A stretch of DNA of 64,000 bases from Typha latifolia. Lineage: Eukaryota > Streptophyta > Magnoliopsida > Poales > Typhaceae. The stretch lies in assembly GCA_019914945.1 (NCBI GenBank), contig CM034100.1, positions 4,973,209-5,037,208 of the forward strand, in the 5' to 3' direction. Positions 46,161 to 56,870 of this stretch are shown one piece after another. The notes under the pieces were generated by a model. That model did not search any database and had not been told where the DNA came from. It saw only the letters and a list, made by a program, of their open reading frames with translations. A program made the position numbers and the translations under genes. Each line of letters starts with the position of its first letter. Positions within the stretch are counted from its first letter, which is position 1.

Positions 46161-48749
46161 ATGAATCCCACCCTATTATCCCTTCCCGCCAAATTCAAAC
46201 TCCCTCTCCCTCTCCCTCTCCCTCCCTCCGCCTCCCACGCTTCCCGCCAGAAATCTACAACCCAAATCCCCCAGATCTCAACCAAACACCCTTCTCTCGA
46301 ACGCCTCAAGCACCAACTCATCCGCCTCGCCGATCGCGGCCGCCTCGATGCTGCCTTCTCGACCCTTGAACTCATGTCCGCCCGCGGCGTCCCCGCCGAC
46401 CTCGTCGTCTTCTCCGTCCTCCTCCGCTCCTGCATCCGCTCTAGGAACCTCCCTCTCGGCCGCCTTATCCACCGCCGCCTCCTCGCCTCGGGCCTCGAGC
46501 TCGATAACGTCGTCTCCAACTCCCTCCTCGCCCTTTACTCTAAGTGCGGGGATTGGGAAACCACCGTCTCTCTGTTCGGAGAAATGGGTAACAGAAGAGA
46601 CGTGGTTTCTTGGACCACCATGATCTCCTGCGCTGCTAAGAATGGTATGGAGGGAACAGCTGTGATGATGTTCTATGAAATGCTTGAGTTGGGGTTTAAC
46701 CCAAATGAGTATAGCTTCTGTGCCGTGATTCAGGCATGCTCGAATGAAGATTATGTTTGGGTTGGGAGAGTGGTTCTTGGGTCTGTGATTAAGATGGGAT
46801 TTTTTGGGGGAGATGTGTCTGTTGGGTGCGCTCTGATTGACATGTTTGCTAAGACCCGTGACTTGCTTTCTGCTCGTAAGGTGTTTGATAGTTTGCACGA
46901 GAGGAATGTGGTTACTTGGACTCTGATGATTACAAGGTACGGGCAGGAGGGACATGGAGAGGACGCGATTGATTTGTTTTCAGATATGAGACTTGATGGT
47001 TTTGAACCTGATCGGTTTACTATAAGCAGTGTGATTTCTTCGTGCACCGAGTTGGGATCGATTTGCTTGGGGCAGCAGTTGCATTCTTTGGCCATTCGAA
47101 CTGGCTTGATTTCTGATGTCTGTGTTGGTTGTAGCCTTGTGGACATGTATGCCAAATGTGCGACAGGAGGATCGATGGATGAGTCCAGAAAAGTTTTCAA
47201 TTGGATGCCTGAGCATAATGTCATGTCATGGACGGCAATTATGTCTGGCTATGCGCAATGTGATGGCCATGAAGAGGAAGCCACCAGGCTCTTCTGTGAG
47301 ATGGTGGAGGAAGGAGTTCGACCAAACCAGTTCACATACTCCAGCATTCTCAAGGCATGTGCTAATCTATCTGGCATTGATGTGGGTAAACAAGTTCATG
47401 GCCATGTCACCAAATCAGGTCTTGCATCTGTTAATTTCGTAGGGAACTCATTAGTCAGCATGTATGCACAATCAGGTAGAATGGATGATGCCCGGAGAGC
47501 TTTTGAGCTGCTATTTGAAAAGAATATGATTTCCTACAATGCAATCATTGATGGGTTTGTCAAGAGCTCTAATTCCGCAGAAGCCTTTGAACTCCATCAA
47601 ATCGAGAGTATGGATATTGGATTCAGTGCTTTCACATTTGCTAGTCTTTTAAGTGCTGCTGCAAGTGTTGGGTTAATGACTAAGGGCCAACAATTGCATG
47701 CTCAGTTACTAAAGTCCGGTTTTGGATCTGATAAGTGCATAGGTAATTCTCTTGTTTCCATGTACTCTAGGTGTGGGAACTTAGAGGATGCATGCAAAGC
47801 TTTTTATGAGATGGATGATCCTAATGTGATCACATGGACTTCTATGATAACTGGTTTTGCTAAACATGGGTTTGCTGATCAAGCACTCAGATTGTTTCGT
47901 AGAATGGTCTCAGCTGGTGCTAAGCCAAATGAGGTTACCTACATTGCTGTTCTATCTGCTTGCAGTCATGCTGGTCTAGTTAAGGAAGGCTTAGAGTATT
48001 TCAACTCCATGCAGAAAAGTCATGGAATTGCTCCAAGGATGGAGCATTATGCATGCATGGTTGATCTTCTAGCACGAGCAGGATATTTAGAAGGGGCTAT
48101 CGAGTTCATTTATTTGATGCCTTTCGAGGCTGATGCCTTGGTATGGAGAACATTGCTAGGTGCTTGTAGAATTCATGGGAACATCAAATTTGGTGAGATA
48201 GCAGCTAAGAATATTTTGGAGCTTGAACCAAATGATCCAGCTGCCTATGTATTGCTCTCAAACTTGTATGCCAAGGCAGGCAAGTGGGAAGATGTGGCAA
48301 AATTAAGGAGTGCCATGAAGGAAAGGAATTTGAGTAAAGAAGCTGGATTGAGTTGGATAGAGATAGAGAACAACATCCATGAATTCCACGTAGGAGATTC
48401 TTGTCATCCACGAGCTCGAGATATATATGAAGGGTTACATTTGTTGTTAGAGAAGATAAAGGCTATGGGATATGTGCCAGATACAAGTTGCGTACTTCAT
48501 GATGTAGATGATGAACTGAAGGAACAGTATCTGTTTCAGCACAGTGAGAAAATAGCAGTGGCTTTTGGAATCATATCTACTTCAGCTCCTAAACCCATAA
48601 GGATATTCAAAAACCTTCGGGTCTGCGGAGATTGTCACACTGCAATCAAGTACATTTCGAAAGCAACCGGACGGGAAATCATTGTAAGAGATACTAATAG
48701 GTTTCATCGGATTAGCAATGGAGAGTGTTCCTGTGGAGAATACTGGTGA
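46161..48749 (+). CDS. EMB2261: DYW-class pentatricopeptide repeat protein, EMB2261-like
   Basis: A single-exon gene of 862 residues. The order and wording of its repeats match Arabidopsis EMB2261 (At3g49170), a chloroplast-targeted DYW PPR protein needed for embryo development. Examples are VVTWTLMITRYGQ, VMSWTAIMSGY, ENL-type FEKNMISYNAIIDG, FTFASLLSAAASVG and NVITWTSMITGFAKHGF. The first 45 residues are Pro, Leu and Ser rich with a (CTCCCT)n-encoded LPLPLP stretch and fit a transit peptide. The 5' third is strongly GC-rich and the rest is not. The E domain contains DALVWRTLLGACRIH and LSWIEIENNIHEF. The deaminase HSEKIAVAFG and CGDCH motifs are intact. The C-terminus is CSCGEYW, with HRIS in place of the usual HHF(K/R), so the second zinc-binding region differs slightly from the canonical DYW ending. 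The product probably edits organelle RNA. The specific sites are unknown. Confidence 0.95.
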   Translation: MNPTLLSLPAKFKLPLPLPLPPSASHASRQKSTTQIPQISTKHPSLERLKHQLIRLADRGRLDAAFSTLELMSARGVPADLVVFSVLLRSCIRSRNLPLGRLIHRRLLASGLELDNVVSNSLLALYSKCGDWETTVSLFGEMGNRRDVVSWTTMISCAAKNGMEGTAVMMFYEMLELGFNPNEYSFCAVIQACSNEDYVWVGRVVLGSVIKMGFFGGDVSVGCALIDMFAKTRDLLSARKVFDSLHERNVVTWTLMITRYGQEGHGEDAIDLFSDMRLDGFEPDRFTISSVISSCTELGSICLGQQLHSLAIRTGLISDVCVGCSLVDMYAKCATGGSMDESRKVFNWMPEHNVMSWTAIMSGYAQCDGHEEEATRLFCEMVEEGVRPNQFTYSSILKACANLSGIDVGKQVHGHVTKSGLASVNFVGNSLVSMYAQSGRMDDARRAFELLFEKNMISYNAIIDGFVKSSNSAEAFELHQIESMDIGFSAFTFASLLSAAASVGLMTKGQQLHAQLLKSGFGSDKCIGNSLVSMYSRCGNLEDACKAFYEMDDPNVITWTSMITGFAKHGFADQALRLFRRMVSAGAKPNEVTYIAVLSACSHAGLVKEGLEYFNSMQKSHGIAPRMEHYACMVDLLARAGYLEGAIEFIYLMPFEADALVWRTLLGACRIHGNIKFGEIAAKNILELEPNDPAAYVLLSNLYAKAGKWEDVAKLRSAMKERNLSKEAGLSWIEIENNIHEFHVGDSCHPRARDIYEGLHLLLEKIKAMGYVPDTSCVLHDVDDELKEQYLFQHSEKIAVAFGIISTSAPKPIRIFKNLRVCGDCHTAIKYISKATGREIIVRDTNRFHRISNGECSCGEYW

Positions 48750-51520
48750 CATACATCTTCCTCGTTCATGGATCATGGTCCTACCTTGTAATTCTGATTG
48801 TATAAGTTAATAAGGGCAGTTTTTTCGAGTTGTCGGAGATGCAAAAGAAAATCCATTGCAGCTGACAACCATGAACATAATTTTGTAAACAAGTTGCATC
48901 TTCTTGAGGAATATCTATATGCATGCAAGTATAATTGTGCTAGAATCCCTTAATTGAATGTGTCGATGGGAAGCTAATCAGATACGAACATAATATAACA
49001 CTAGGGCATCATCACTGCAATCATTTTGTTCCTCTAGATTGCCATTTGACTGTGCTTTCTCCTTGTAAGTTTTCTCCACCTTTTTGTGACTGAAACACTA
49101 CTTATACAGAAAGAGAAAAGGCAAGCCATCTTCAACATGGTTCATATGAAGTGACATTCTCCAAGGATACTACTGATAGTGCATGTAACGCAAAACTGGA
49201 TGTGTATATTAGACTGGAGAACAACACTTAACCGTGGCTTCCTCAAGGATGACCCTAATGAATGAGCACTTTTAGGTGCAACATAAGAGGCTGAATTACA
49301 CAGGAAGCAAAGTTGCACTTGCTATGGATTCCCTAGTGATGTCTTCTAGCATGTCATGTGTTAATCATATGCTTACCCTAGAGAGTGTAGGAGAAAGAAA
49401 TTGCTTCTTTGATACTATAAATGATGAGATTTGTGACAATGAACTTCACCATGCTTTTGATCAATTGCGTGAAGATTTTTTTTTTCATATTGCGAAGAAA
49501 AGTTTTAAACTAAACGCAAAGGTCATACGTCTAGTGAAGGACAATGAGAGCAACATTTGTAAACTTGATAGGCTAGATGTTCTTTGAGCAAGCAACTGAT
49601 TGTGCTCACTGGACCATAGAATGTGATCAAACCATGGATGCTCGATATATATTTATTGCATCTATTCTCCATGAAATAATAATGCGTAAACTTCTTTCTC
49701 TAGCTGTTGTAAAATCCTAGATGCAAACTAAAAAATACTAGATATTTGTGGTATCTTGTTAAACAAAATGACTAAGTTTGTCTAAATGAAATTTGACATT
49801 TTGAGCTGAGATTTTTTAGAACTTTATACTTTTGCAATATTAAATTCTTGAAATTTGGACTGTTACATTTAATTGTAAAATGAGGTTATGGAATACTTTT
49901 GTGCATTTTATGAAATTTTTGGATGAAAAATGATATTAATGAGTCTTTGGATGACCGCACTGATCAAATGATATGTTTTTCTCCTCCTTGATTAATGCAC
50001 TTTGTCAATTTATGATAAAAAGTGTGAGATGAGAGTGATTTACTAAGATTAAGTATTTATGTATAACATCATTTAATGTTTGTTATGGATATATTATATT
50101 TCTTTTATTACTCACATGTATTTCAGATGGTATGTTTATGTATAAGTTTAGCATATTATTTTGATAACAAACAAAACTTTTGTTATACTCTATTAGGATG
50201 TGTAATGGCTATGGATTAATACTTTGTAATCTAGAATATTGAAATGGAAGATCAAATTTTAGAGTCGAAAATTTCAGTTCTATGGTGTTAGCTCGTAAGA
50301 TGAAACATATATGAAGTTCGGGTATAAAATTACAGTGCGTTCAAACCATTTAAGATATGCCCGTATGGATTCAATTTTTTTCTGAAATTTTCTAATAACT
50401 TTGGGGTGTACTTCTTTGAGGCTATTAGGACTCTATTTGGAAGAGGTGTTTAAGGAGGTTTTAACCTAATCTAAGGTATTTGAAACATCCTTTAGAGGTT
50501 ATTCGAGATTACCTCACAATTTTAGGTAGAACGTGTTGATTTGCTATTATACTCATCGTATTTACATCAGATTTGAAAAAATTATGTCTTAGGTCACTGA
50601 GTTAGAAAGATTAACCCTAAAGATCCTTGAGGTTTGGAAACCGATTATAAGAAGTAATGCACTATGAGATCAAGCAAATGAGACCTTGCAAAATATAGTC
50701 GTAAGAATCAACAAATGGTCTGTAAGTTTATCTTTTAATTGCTATAATTATTAGTGATAAATTTCAATCTGAGTTTAGATTTGTAATCTTTTACTTAGAT
50801 TGAGCTCTTTCAATGTAAAAATATCTTCATGCCTACAATTATCTTTTCACATTTTATTTTCTGTATTTTATTATTAATATCATGTAGTAAATCCAATCTC
50901 CTAAAGTATTTATAACTTTTTCAATAGAAGCAAAGAAAATATTCCTTCTCAAATAAAATCTGTCAGCTCTCCCAATGATCACACTTACCTTCAAGTGCAT
51001 CTCTGCAAATTTCTGATACATATCTTCAAGTACATATATGGACTATGGTATTCCTATGAACTAACTTTCCATAGCAAGATACTGATACATCACTGAAGAA
51101 AGAGCTTGATCCAAGAAGTTTGTCATCAACTTGCACATTCTATAGAACCAAGATTTACGAAATTGATATTAAACAACTTCGCGAAGCACTGTTAATAGAA
51201 AGCAAAGTTTTCTACATGAGAACCCTGCAACTTTACCATAACAGATTACCGAACCTTTCACAAATTGACCCAGGAACAGATTTGATCCAAAACCACTCAG
51301 ACCGGTAGAGAGACACACACTGTAATTTTCAACCTTGACGACAACTGTTAACTGAACTTTTAACATACTCATGAACAGCTTTCATTGCGAAGCTGTTCAG
51401 CTGAGTTCACTACTAAACATAGACACAGACCCATTAACTTATAACATAACTTGCAACACTATTTAACACGAAACTAGAGATAATAATAAGAACCTTGAGA
51501 AGCAACAAGGTTTCAATGCC
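48750..51520. other. Intergenic region between EMB2261 and the PP2C gene
   Basis: The first 250 bases are the probable EMB2261 3' untranslated region. A gag-like relic lies at 49276-49587. The remainder is AT-rich without identifiable features. The last part is the PP2C 3' untranslated region on the minus strand. Confidence 0.5.
49276..49587 (+). pseudogene. Possible copia gag-region relic
   Basis: An open frame of 103 codons containing DNELHHAFDQLREDF, then KLNAKVIRLVKDNES. This recalls the coiled-coil ELQ.AFDEL..........K.I..L..EN segment that follows gag in many plant copia elements. No zinc knuckle or protease can be read around it. It is probably a retrotransposon fragment, not a gene. 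Confidence 0.35.
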
Positions 51521-54500
51521 TTAGGCATTGTTGCCTGCTATGTTCTGGAGATCAACCACCACAATGCTAATGTTGTCAAAGCTTCCTCTGGTCAGGGCGA
51601 GTTTGCCCAAGACAGCTGCTGCCTCATTAGCGGTACGGCCATTCACGAGCTTTGGTAGCCTCTTGCTTGCAGTTCCATCGAGGCACTGCCTCACAACCCT
51701 GCATGCTGTCTCATTGGTCACAACATCCCATAATCCATCACTTGCCAGTATGAGAAACTCATCCCGCTCGGTTCGACTGATCACAGTAGTCTCAGGGTCA
51801 GCAGTCACATATGGTTTGAGATATAAGTCCCCTGCAGAGTGTCTTTTTGTTAAGAAAAGAACTGAATTTAATGTAATGCCGTGTCGTCGATGCATGAATG
51901 TACATGACATTTTGCAACTTTGAGCAAACATTTCACAAATATGAACAAATCGTCACTCATAGTTGATGAGATCACTGAGTTGAAAAGTTATTCAGGATCA
52001 TCACATCATATAAGTCCATAGTAAGTAATTAACAACTATCATATTGCTAAATCAGTCATATAATGGCAATGTAAATTAATATTTAACAAGGGGCAAGCAT
52101 TTGAAACAAAAAAGAAAGCATGTATGGATGAAAAAATTAAGCTTAAGGTTGCACAAATACTGATGCAGCATTATTCTTTAGTCAAAATATTTTATCAAGT
52201 TTTATTTTACTCCACATATGTTTAGATATTTTATCATAAAGTACACTAGTATGTTAGATAATTTGTACATATGCTGAGGTATTCCAACAGAAAACTAATC
52301 TAGTTTACATGGTTGTTTTCCTTCCTGTTTCGTTCAAAATGATGTAAACTTCAGAGGAAAGCAGTTCTTTGCTCTGGAAAATAATTATTTGGAACAAACT
52401 GCTAAAAGAAACACAAATGACTTTAATAAAATGAAACATATTCATGATTTAAGTTAAGCAATAATAATAATTATAATCTATTTGACTTCCACTTAGTTCA
52501 CTTCTGTAGCGTTAGACATACCAAAGGCTCTAGAAGTTGCGAGAACTCCAAAGACACGATAACCATTCCACTCAAATACTTGTCCTCCAGCAGCTTCCAC
52601 TCTTGCAGTCTCATCTGGACGGTCAGGCTAAGCAGAAAACTATAAAGATCACTTCTAACTATCCATGCAATAAATCAAAAGAAAAATCAACTTGGAGAAC
52701 ATATGGTGATACACTTGAGCTCCTAACTCCCAGGCATAAGTTAATTTCTTATCCATTTGGGCCAATCTGACAAATTATCAAAGACAATGCTGGTTCAATG
52801 CATGCAAGCATGATGACATATACACTCTGTACCACAAGCTGAGACACTTGACATGGAAGTGATTATTTTAGCAACAAATTTATGTGTAAATCACTAAGAA
52901 GCATGTAGGAATTCAACTTTTACTTTTACCAAATGTAAGTGAAGTTTATCTATTATTCTAGGAACTTATAACAAAAAGGGAATTGATCAAATAGCGTTGT
53001 TATAAAGAGAGGAATTACTTCAAGAACGTACAATAACAAGCGACAGAGAAGTCAGCCAGAGAATAACATCAAAAAGAAGATTGCCATTGTACACAGCAGC
53101 TCATTTATCATCTAGATTCAACATAGTACCTTTCAATACTGATAACTGTATATTGTTTGCTTGAATCTTTCATGCAATGCCATCTAAATGAAGACCGTGT
53201 TACATATGCTACTGACTTTTAAATGTTTCAAAGTGAATATATTCTGTATTTATATGTTCTTTTTCTCAAACTTCAATGTTCTACCATATGTAGGTGAGTA
53301 ATAGCAATAAATGCTATTCTTTACATTGCTTTTCAATTATTATGTTGGTTAGATACCAAATTTTTACTCATTACTACATAGAAATCTATACGTTCATCAC
53401 AAGTCATGCATATGTTCAACAATGCTTGACATCTGATTGGTTTGCAAATAACGGCAAATGATCGTATACGACAACAGCCAATAATTCTACGCGACAAAAA
53501 GGAAATCAGCAAAAGAACATAAAAATAAGTAATTATCAGAGCCCCTCAGACAGGATCAGCGATTGTTGGGCAACTTAACGACAAACCGAACGAATCGACC
53601 AAAAAAAAATCTAAGAATGCATAATGATCAACATTTCGATACGACAAATGAGGAAGTTACCACATTTCCATATTTCATTGTTCAGCTAGATTCGATGCAA
53701 TTTAGTTTTCAACGACCAAACCGGCCTATGGTAACCTACTCTCTCATGCTTACTGTTGATATCTCGAATGATCCTAAATCCCACCTTGAGGTTCTTACAA
53801 GAATTCTTACTTCTATCGTAATCTTTTTAACAATTTACACCTAAAATATAGAACGTTATCAATGAAGTCAACCACATATGAAACTTTAACCCGTGATGTA
53901 CTAAACTAAGGAATTGTAATCTTTTGCTAGGCTCTCTGTTTCTATATATATATATATATAGCAACTTCAAGAACAAGACTTTTACTTCAAATCCTTGCTA
54001 TGCAAGGTATTTCAGGAATAAGAAAACTGGAGCTGGCTCCACTTCTACTTCTAGCTTCATCTGTGAGCATCAAGAAAACAGTTACGATGATATATTTTGA
54101 TTCAACTAACAATGTGGAACGCTAATCACTTTTAACTATGATTAGGCTATAAGTGGCAAAAGGTATTATACCTTGTGATCGTTGGAGAGGGGCACGGCGA
54201 CGCCACCGCGCGAGAGCACCGCCCTCGAGTCGCCACAGTTCCCAACCACGATCCACTTGGCCCCGACAGCCGCCACGATGGCGGTGGTTCCTACCAGCCC
54301 GACTCTAGGCCCCGCCGCCCCGGCAGCCACCTCGGCGTCCACCCTAGTGAAGCTCGTCATCATCGCCCTCTTCCACATCCCCACCTCCCCGCCGGCCCCG
54401 CCCGAAGGGAAGTGCCGCGCCTCCTCTGCCATCTCCTCGGCCAGGACCACGTGGATCCTCCCGCGGCACAGCTCGGCCACGTGGATTCCCCCGTGGCCGT

Positions 54501-54828
54501 CGTAGACCGCGAAGAAGTCGTAGTCCCGGAAGAAGCGGGGCGCCACCGCGACGCAGTCCTCCATCTTGTGGCGTCCTCCGATGAGGGACACGACGCCGTA
54601 GGACCCGTACGGGGACGTCGGAAAAGGCAGAGGCTGAGGCAGAGGAGGAGGAGTAGGAGTAGGAGTAGGCAGAGGCAGAGACAGAGGCAGAGGCGGAGGC
54701 GGCAGCGGCGGTGCATCGCCGGAGGTGGAGCCCTCACCGTCACGCCTGACACGCTTGGTGGGGTCGGTCTCACCATGGGCCCCAGAGCGGAGGATGATTC
54801 GGAGCCGTTTTTTAGTTTGGCCCTCCAT
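51521..54828 (-). CDS. Protein phosphatase 2C, clade A-like (ABA co-receptor type)
   Basis: Exons on the minus strand: 54828-54172, 52627-52522 and 51831-51521 (357 residues). Introns are GT..AG and phases agree. Clade A PP2Cs dephosphorylate SnRK2 kinases and are inhibited by ABA-bound PYR/PYL receptors. Residues 1-75 are a basic stretch plus a Pro/Leu-rich low-complexity region. The catalytic domain then shows [11 protein letters not shown] (Glu90, Asp91), FAVYDGHGG (Asp110), [28 protein letters not shown] (Asp286) and [13 protein letters not shown], so all metal ligands are present. Trp239 in [20 protein letters not shown] lies where clade A enzymes have the Trp that contacts ABA-bound receptors, and FGVLA.SRA.GD.YLKPYV is also clade A-like. 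The start is the ATG at 54828. An in-frame GTG further upstream is not a plausible start. The 5' exon is very GC-rich. ACGT elements lie about 0.9-1.2 kb upstream. Confidence 0.93.
52628..54171 (-). other. Intron 1 of the PP2C gene
   Basis: A 1.5-kb AT-rich intron with a (TA)n run at 53943-53960. The 93-codon plus-strand frame at 53563-53844 has no recognisable domain and is taken as chance. Confidence 0.7.
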
Positions 54829-55707
54829 ACTGGTGGAATCTATCACTTACGAGGTCCGGTCGCACTTTCTTGGGCCCCCTCTAACTCCAATAGCGGCTGC
54901 TATTTATGGGCAGGGCCAGGAGGGGATTTTGGCGTATTGGCATCAAGTGATGGCTATGTGCCGAGCGTAGGAAGGACGAATCGACGCGTTGTAGAGAAGT
55001 GGGAGTGTGGGACGTAGTAGCCGTCAGATGACGAGTGGTGGCGCCAAATGTTCCAGGACCGACGCTGGGGATGGGATCCCATGCACCCCGGAGTGCACGA
55101 GTTTTAGCCTAGCCAACTTTACCACGCTCAAAGTTTTCACGAAAAGCTTTGGCATTTTTGGCAATTTTCTTACCATCCATGTATTGCGCCTCGATATCCT
55201 AAAAAAGCTGTTATCTAGGTTGACACGAAAAGAATAAAAGCCTTTGTGTACATTAATAAATGTAACAGATAGAGAGAGTTACTATAAATTGGAGAGAGAA
55301 ACTAGAGAAACTATTAATTGTAAGACATTCCTCGGAAAAAACGCCCTCCTTGTTTGCACTTGAAACGAGGGTTTTTTTTTTAATTCCAAAAATAAATTTA
55401 CAAATATGATTTTTTCCTTTTTAAAAAATATTTAATATAAAATTTGTGAGCTCGTATATCGACGTAGAACTAAGAAGCCACTATCTTCCATTCATCTTTC
55501 AGTAAATTTGACAATATATCCTCTATCTGTAATTCTTTTGCAAGCGAAAGAAATGAACGGAGAGGAAAGTTTGAACTTTGACCACCCTCCTGGCTGTAGA
55601 TAAATTCCTAGGGACTGGGTTCTATCCGATCGCAGTCCGTGGTGCGTGCGCGAGAAGGGCCGTACCATGGTGGACTATCACATCGTCGTCGTCGATATCT
55701 GAGAGCG

Positions 55708-56017
55708 ACACGTGTGGACGGATTATGAGGCCGTCGGCCCTACGTGGCGCAGGCGATGCGGCGAGTGGAATTTGTCCTATTCAGGCAGGCGCAGCGCACA
55801 AAGGCTTCTCTCCTGTGCGGAGCGCATCGCCGACCGTCGGATGGCGAGCGAGCGGTCGGCGATGGATGACGGCAGCGGAAGTCGCGGGCGTCGCTTACGA
55901 GGCACACGCGGCTGCTGCTGGGCCAGCTGTGTAACTACCGGTATCCGTTACGACATTTCTTGCTCATTTAATCGCAGGAGCTACGCGACAAGGTATCGGT
56001 TGGACGCGTCACGTGAC
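55708..56017 (-). promoter_or_regulatory. ACGT-element (G-box/ABRE) cluster upstream of PP2C
   Basis: Three ACGT-core elements occur in 310 bases: ACACGTGT (55708), TACGTGGCGC (55741) and the 10-base palindrome GTCACGTGAC (56008). They lie in a GC-rich patch (55600-56120) that contrasts with AT-rich flanks. Clade A PP2C genes are commonly ABA-induced through bZIP factors that bind such sites, so this patch is a plausible distal promoter of the minus-strand PP2C gene. It lies about 0.9-1.2 kb from the ATG, so an unannotated upstream exon or leader cannot be excluded. Confidence 0.45.
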
Positions 56018-56119
56018 TTCGGTGGGTCGGAGCGGAGGCCAGCAGCACGGACGCGACGCGTGGGGGTTGGGAGAGGGGAGGGTAGGGGAGGAGAGGAGAG
56101 GGGAGGAGAGGGGGGAAGA

Positions 56120-56143
56120 GTTATTATTATTATTATTATTATT
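56120..56143. repeat. (TTA)n trinucleotide repeat
   Basis: Eight TTA units immediately after a G/A-rich tract. They produce an Ile run in a spurious plus-strand frame. Confidence 0.9.
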
Positions 56144-56870
56144 TCTTTGTCTTATAAGACGACCTCAACGAGGACGTGGAGGAGCATGATTACGAAGCAT
56201 GCAACACCGACCACGCATGGACGCCAGCACTACACGTCAACCAGGGTCCACCTGTACGGAACTGCATCATGGACTTCCCTCAATCTAAAGGTACTCTTTT
56301 TCTTTTTTAAATCAAATAGGTATGTTTTACCATGTCAGTTAAGTGCTAATTGGGATGGTGAATTCCAATTAGCAGTAGTTGACGGCTAGAAATATGAAAA
56401 TCACTAAAATTCTATATTTTCTATTTCAGTAATTTCTAGAAAGCGACTTACATGAAAAAAAATTCTATTAAATTTTTTTTTATATTTTTTAAATCGCTCA
56501 CTCAATCAATTACTTGTATTTGAAAATTGTCACGATTTTACAACAGTTTATATGTTCATTCCATGGTAAAACATAGAGATGTGCCAACCAATATCCTCTG
56601 AAATATAACGCCCACTCCTCTCAAACAAATATATACAGTGATCAGTCGAAGTCGATTTTGAAACTCATTGATCTTACCACCCCTTATGTAAATTTAACAC
56701 CGTGATAGATTGAAAAGAGCAAGTAAAGAAGTCTAGTCATCTTGCTATATACAACAACAATTTATCCCGTCGTCTTTACTTTCAAAGCATTAGAATCAAC
56801 AGGAGAGATATTTAGATAACCATATAATTTACTCGCAGAAACGTGAAATATTATGACATAGTCGAATGCA

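Noticed and set aside
46148..46955. Minus-strand frames of 123 and 225 codons over the 5' part of EMB2261
   Set aside because: These are antisense to the GC-rich start of a recognised gene. Long antisense frames are expected in such composition.
54175..55017. 280-codon plus-strand frame over PP2C exon 1
   Set aside because: Antisense to the PP2C exon. Its Arg/Gln/His-rich product follows from the reversed Pro/Leu codons.
55578..56389. Overlapping plus-strand frames of 118 and 225 codons in the GC-rich patch
   Set aside because: The two overlap in different frames, match no family, and one contains an Ile run from the (TTA)n repeat. The patch is better explained as the PP2C promoter region.
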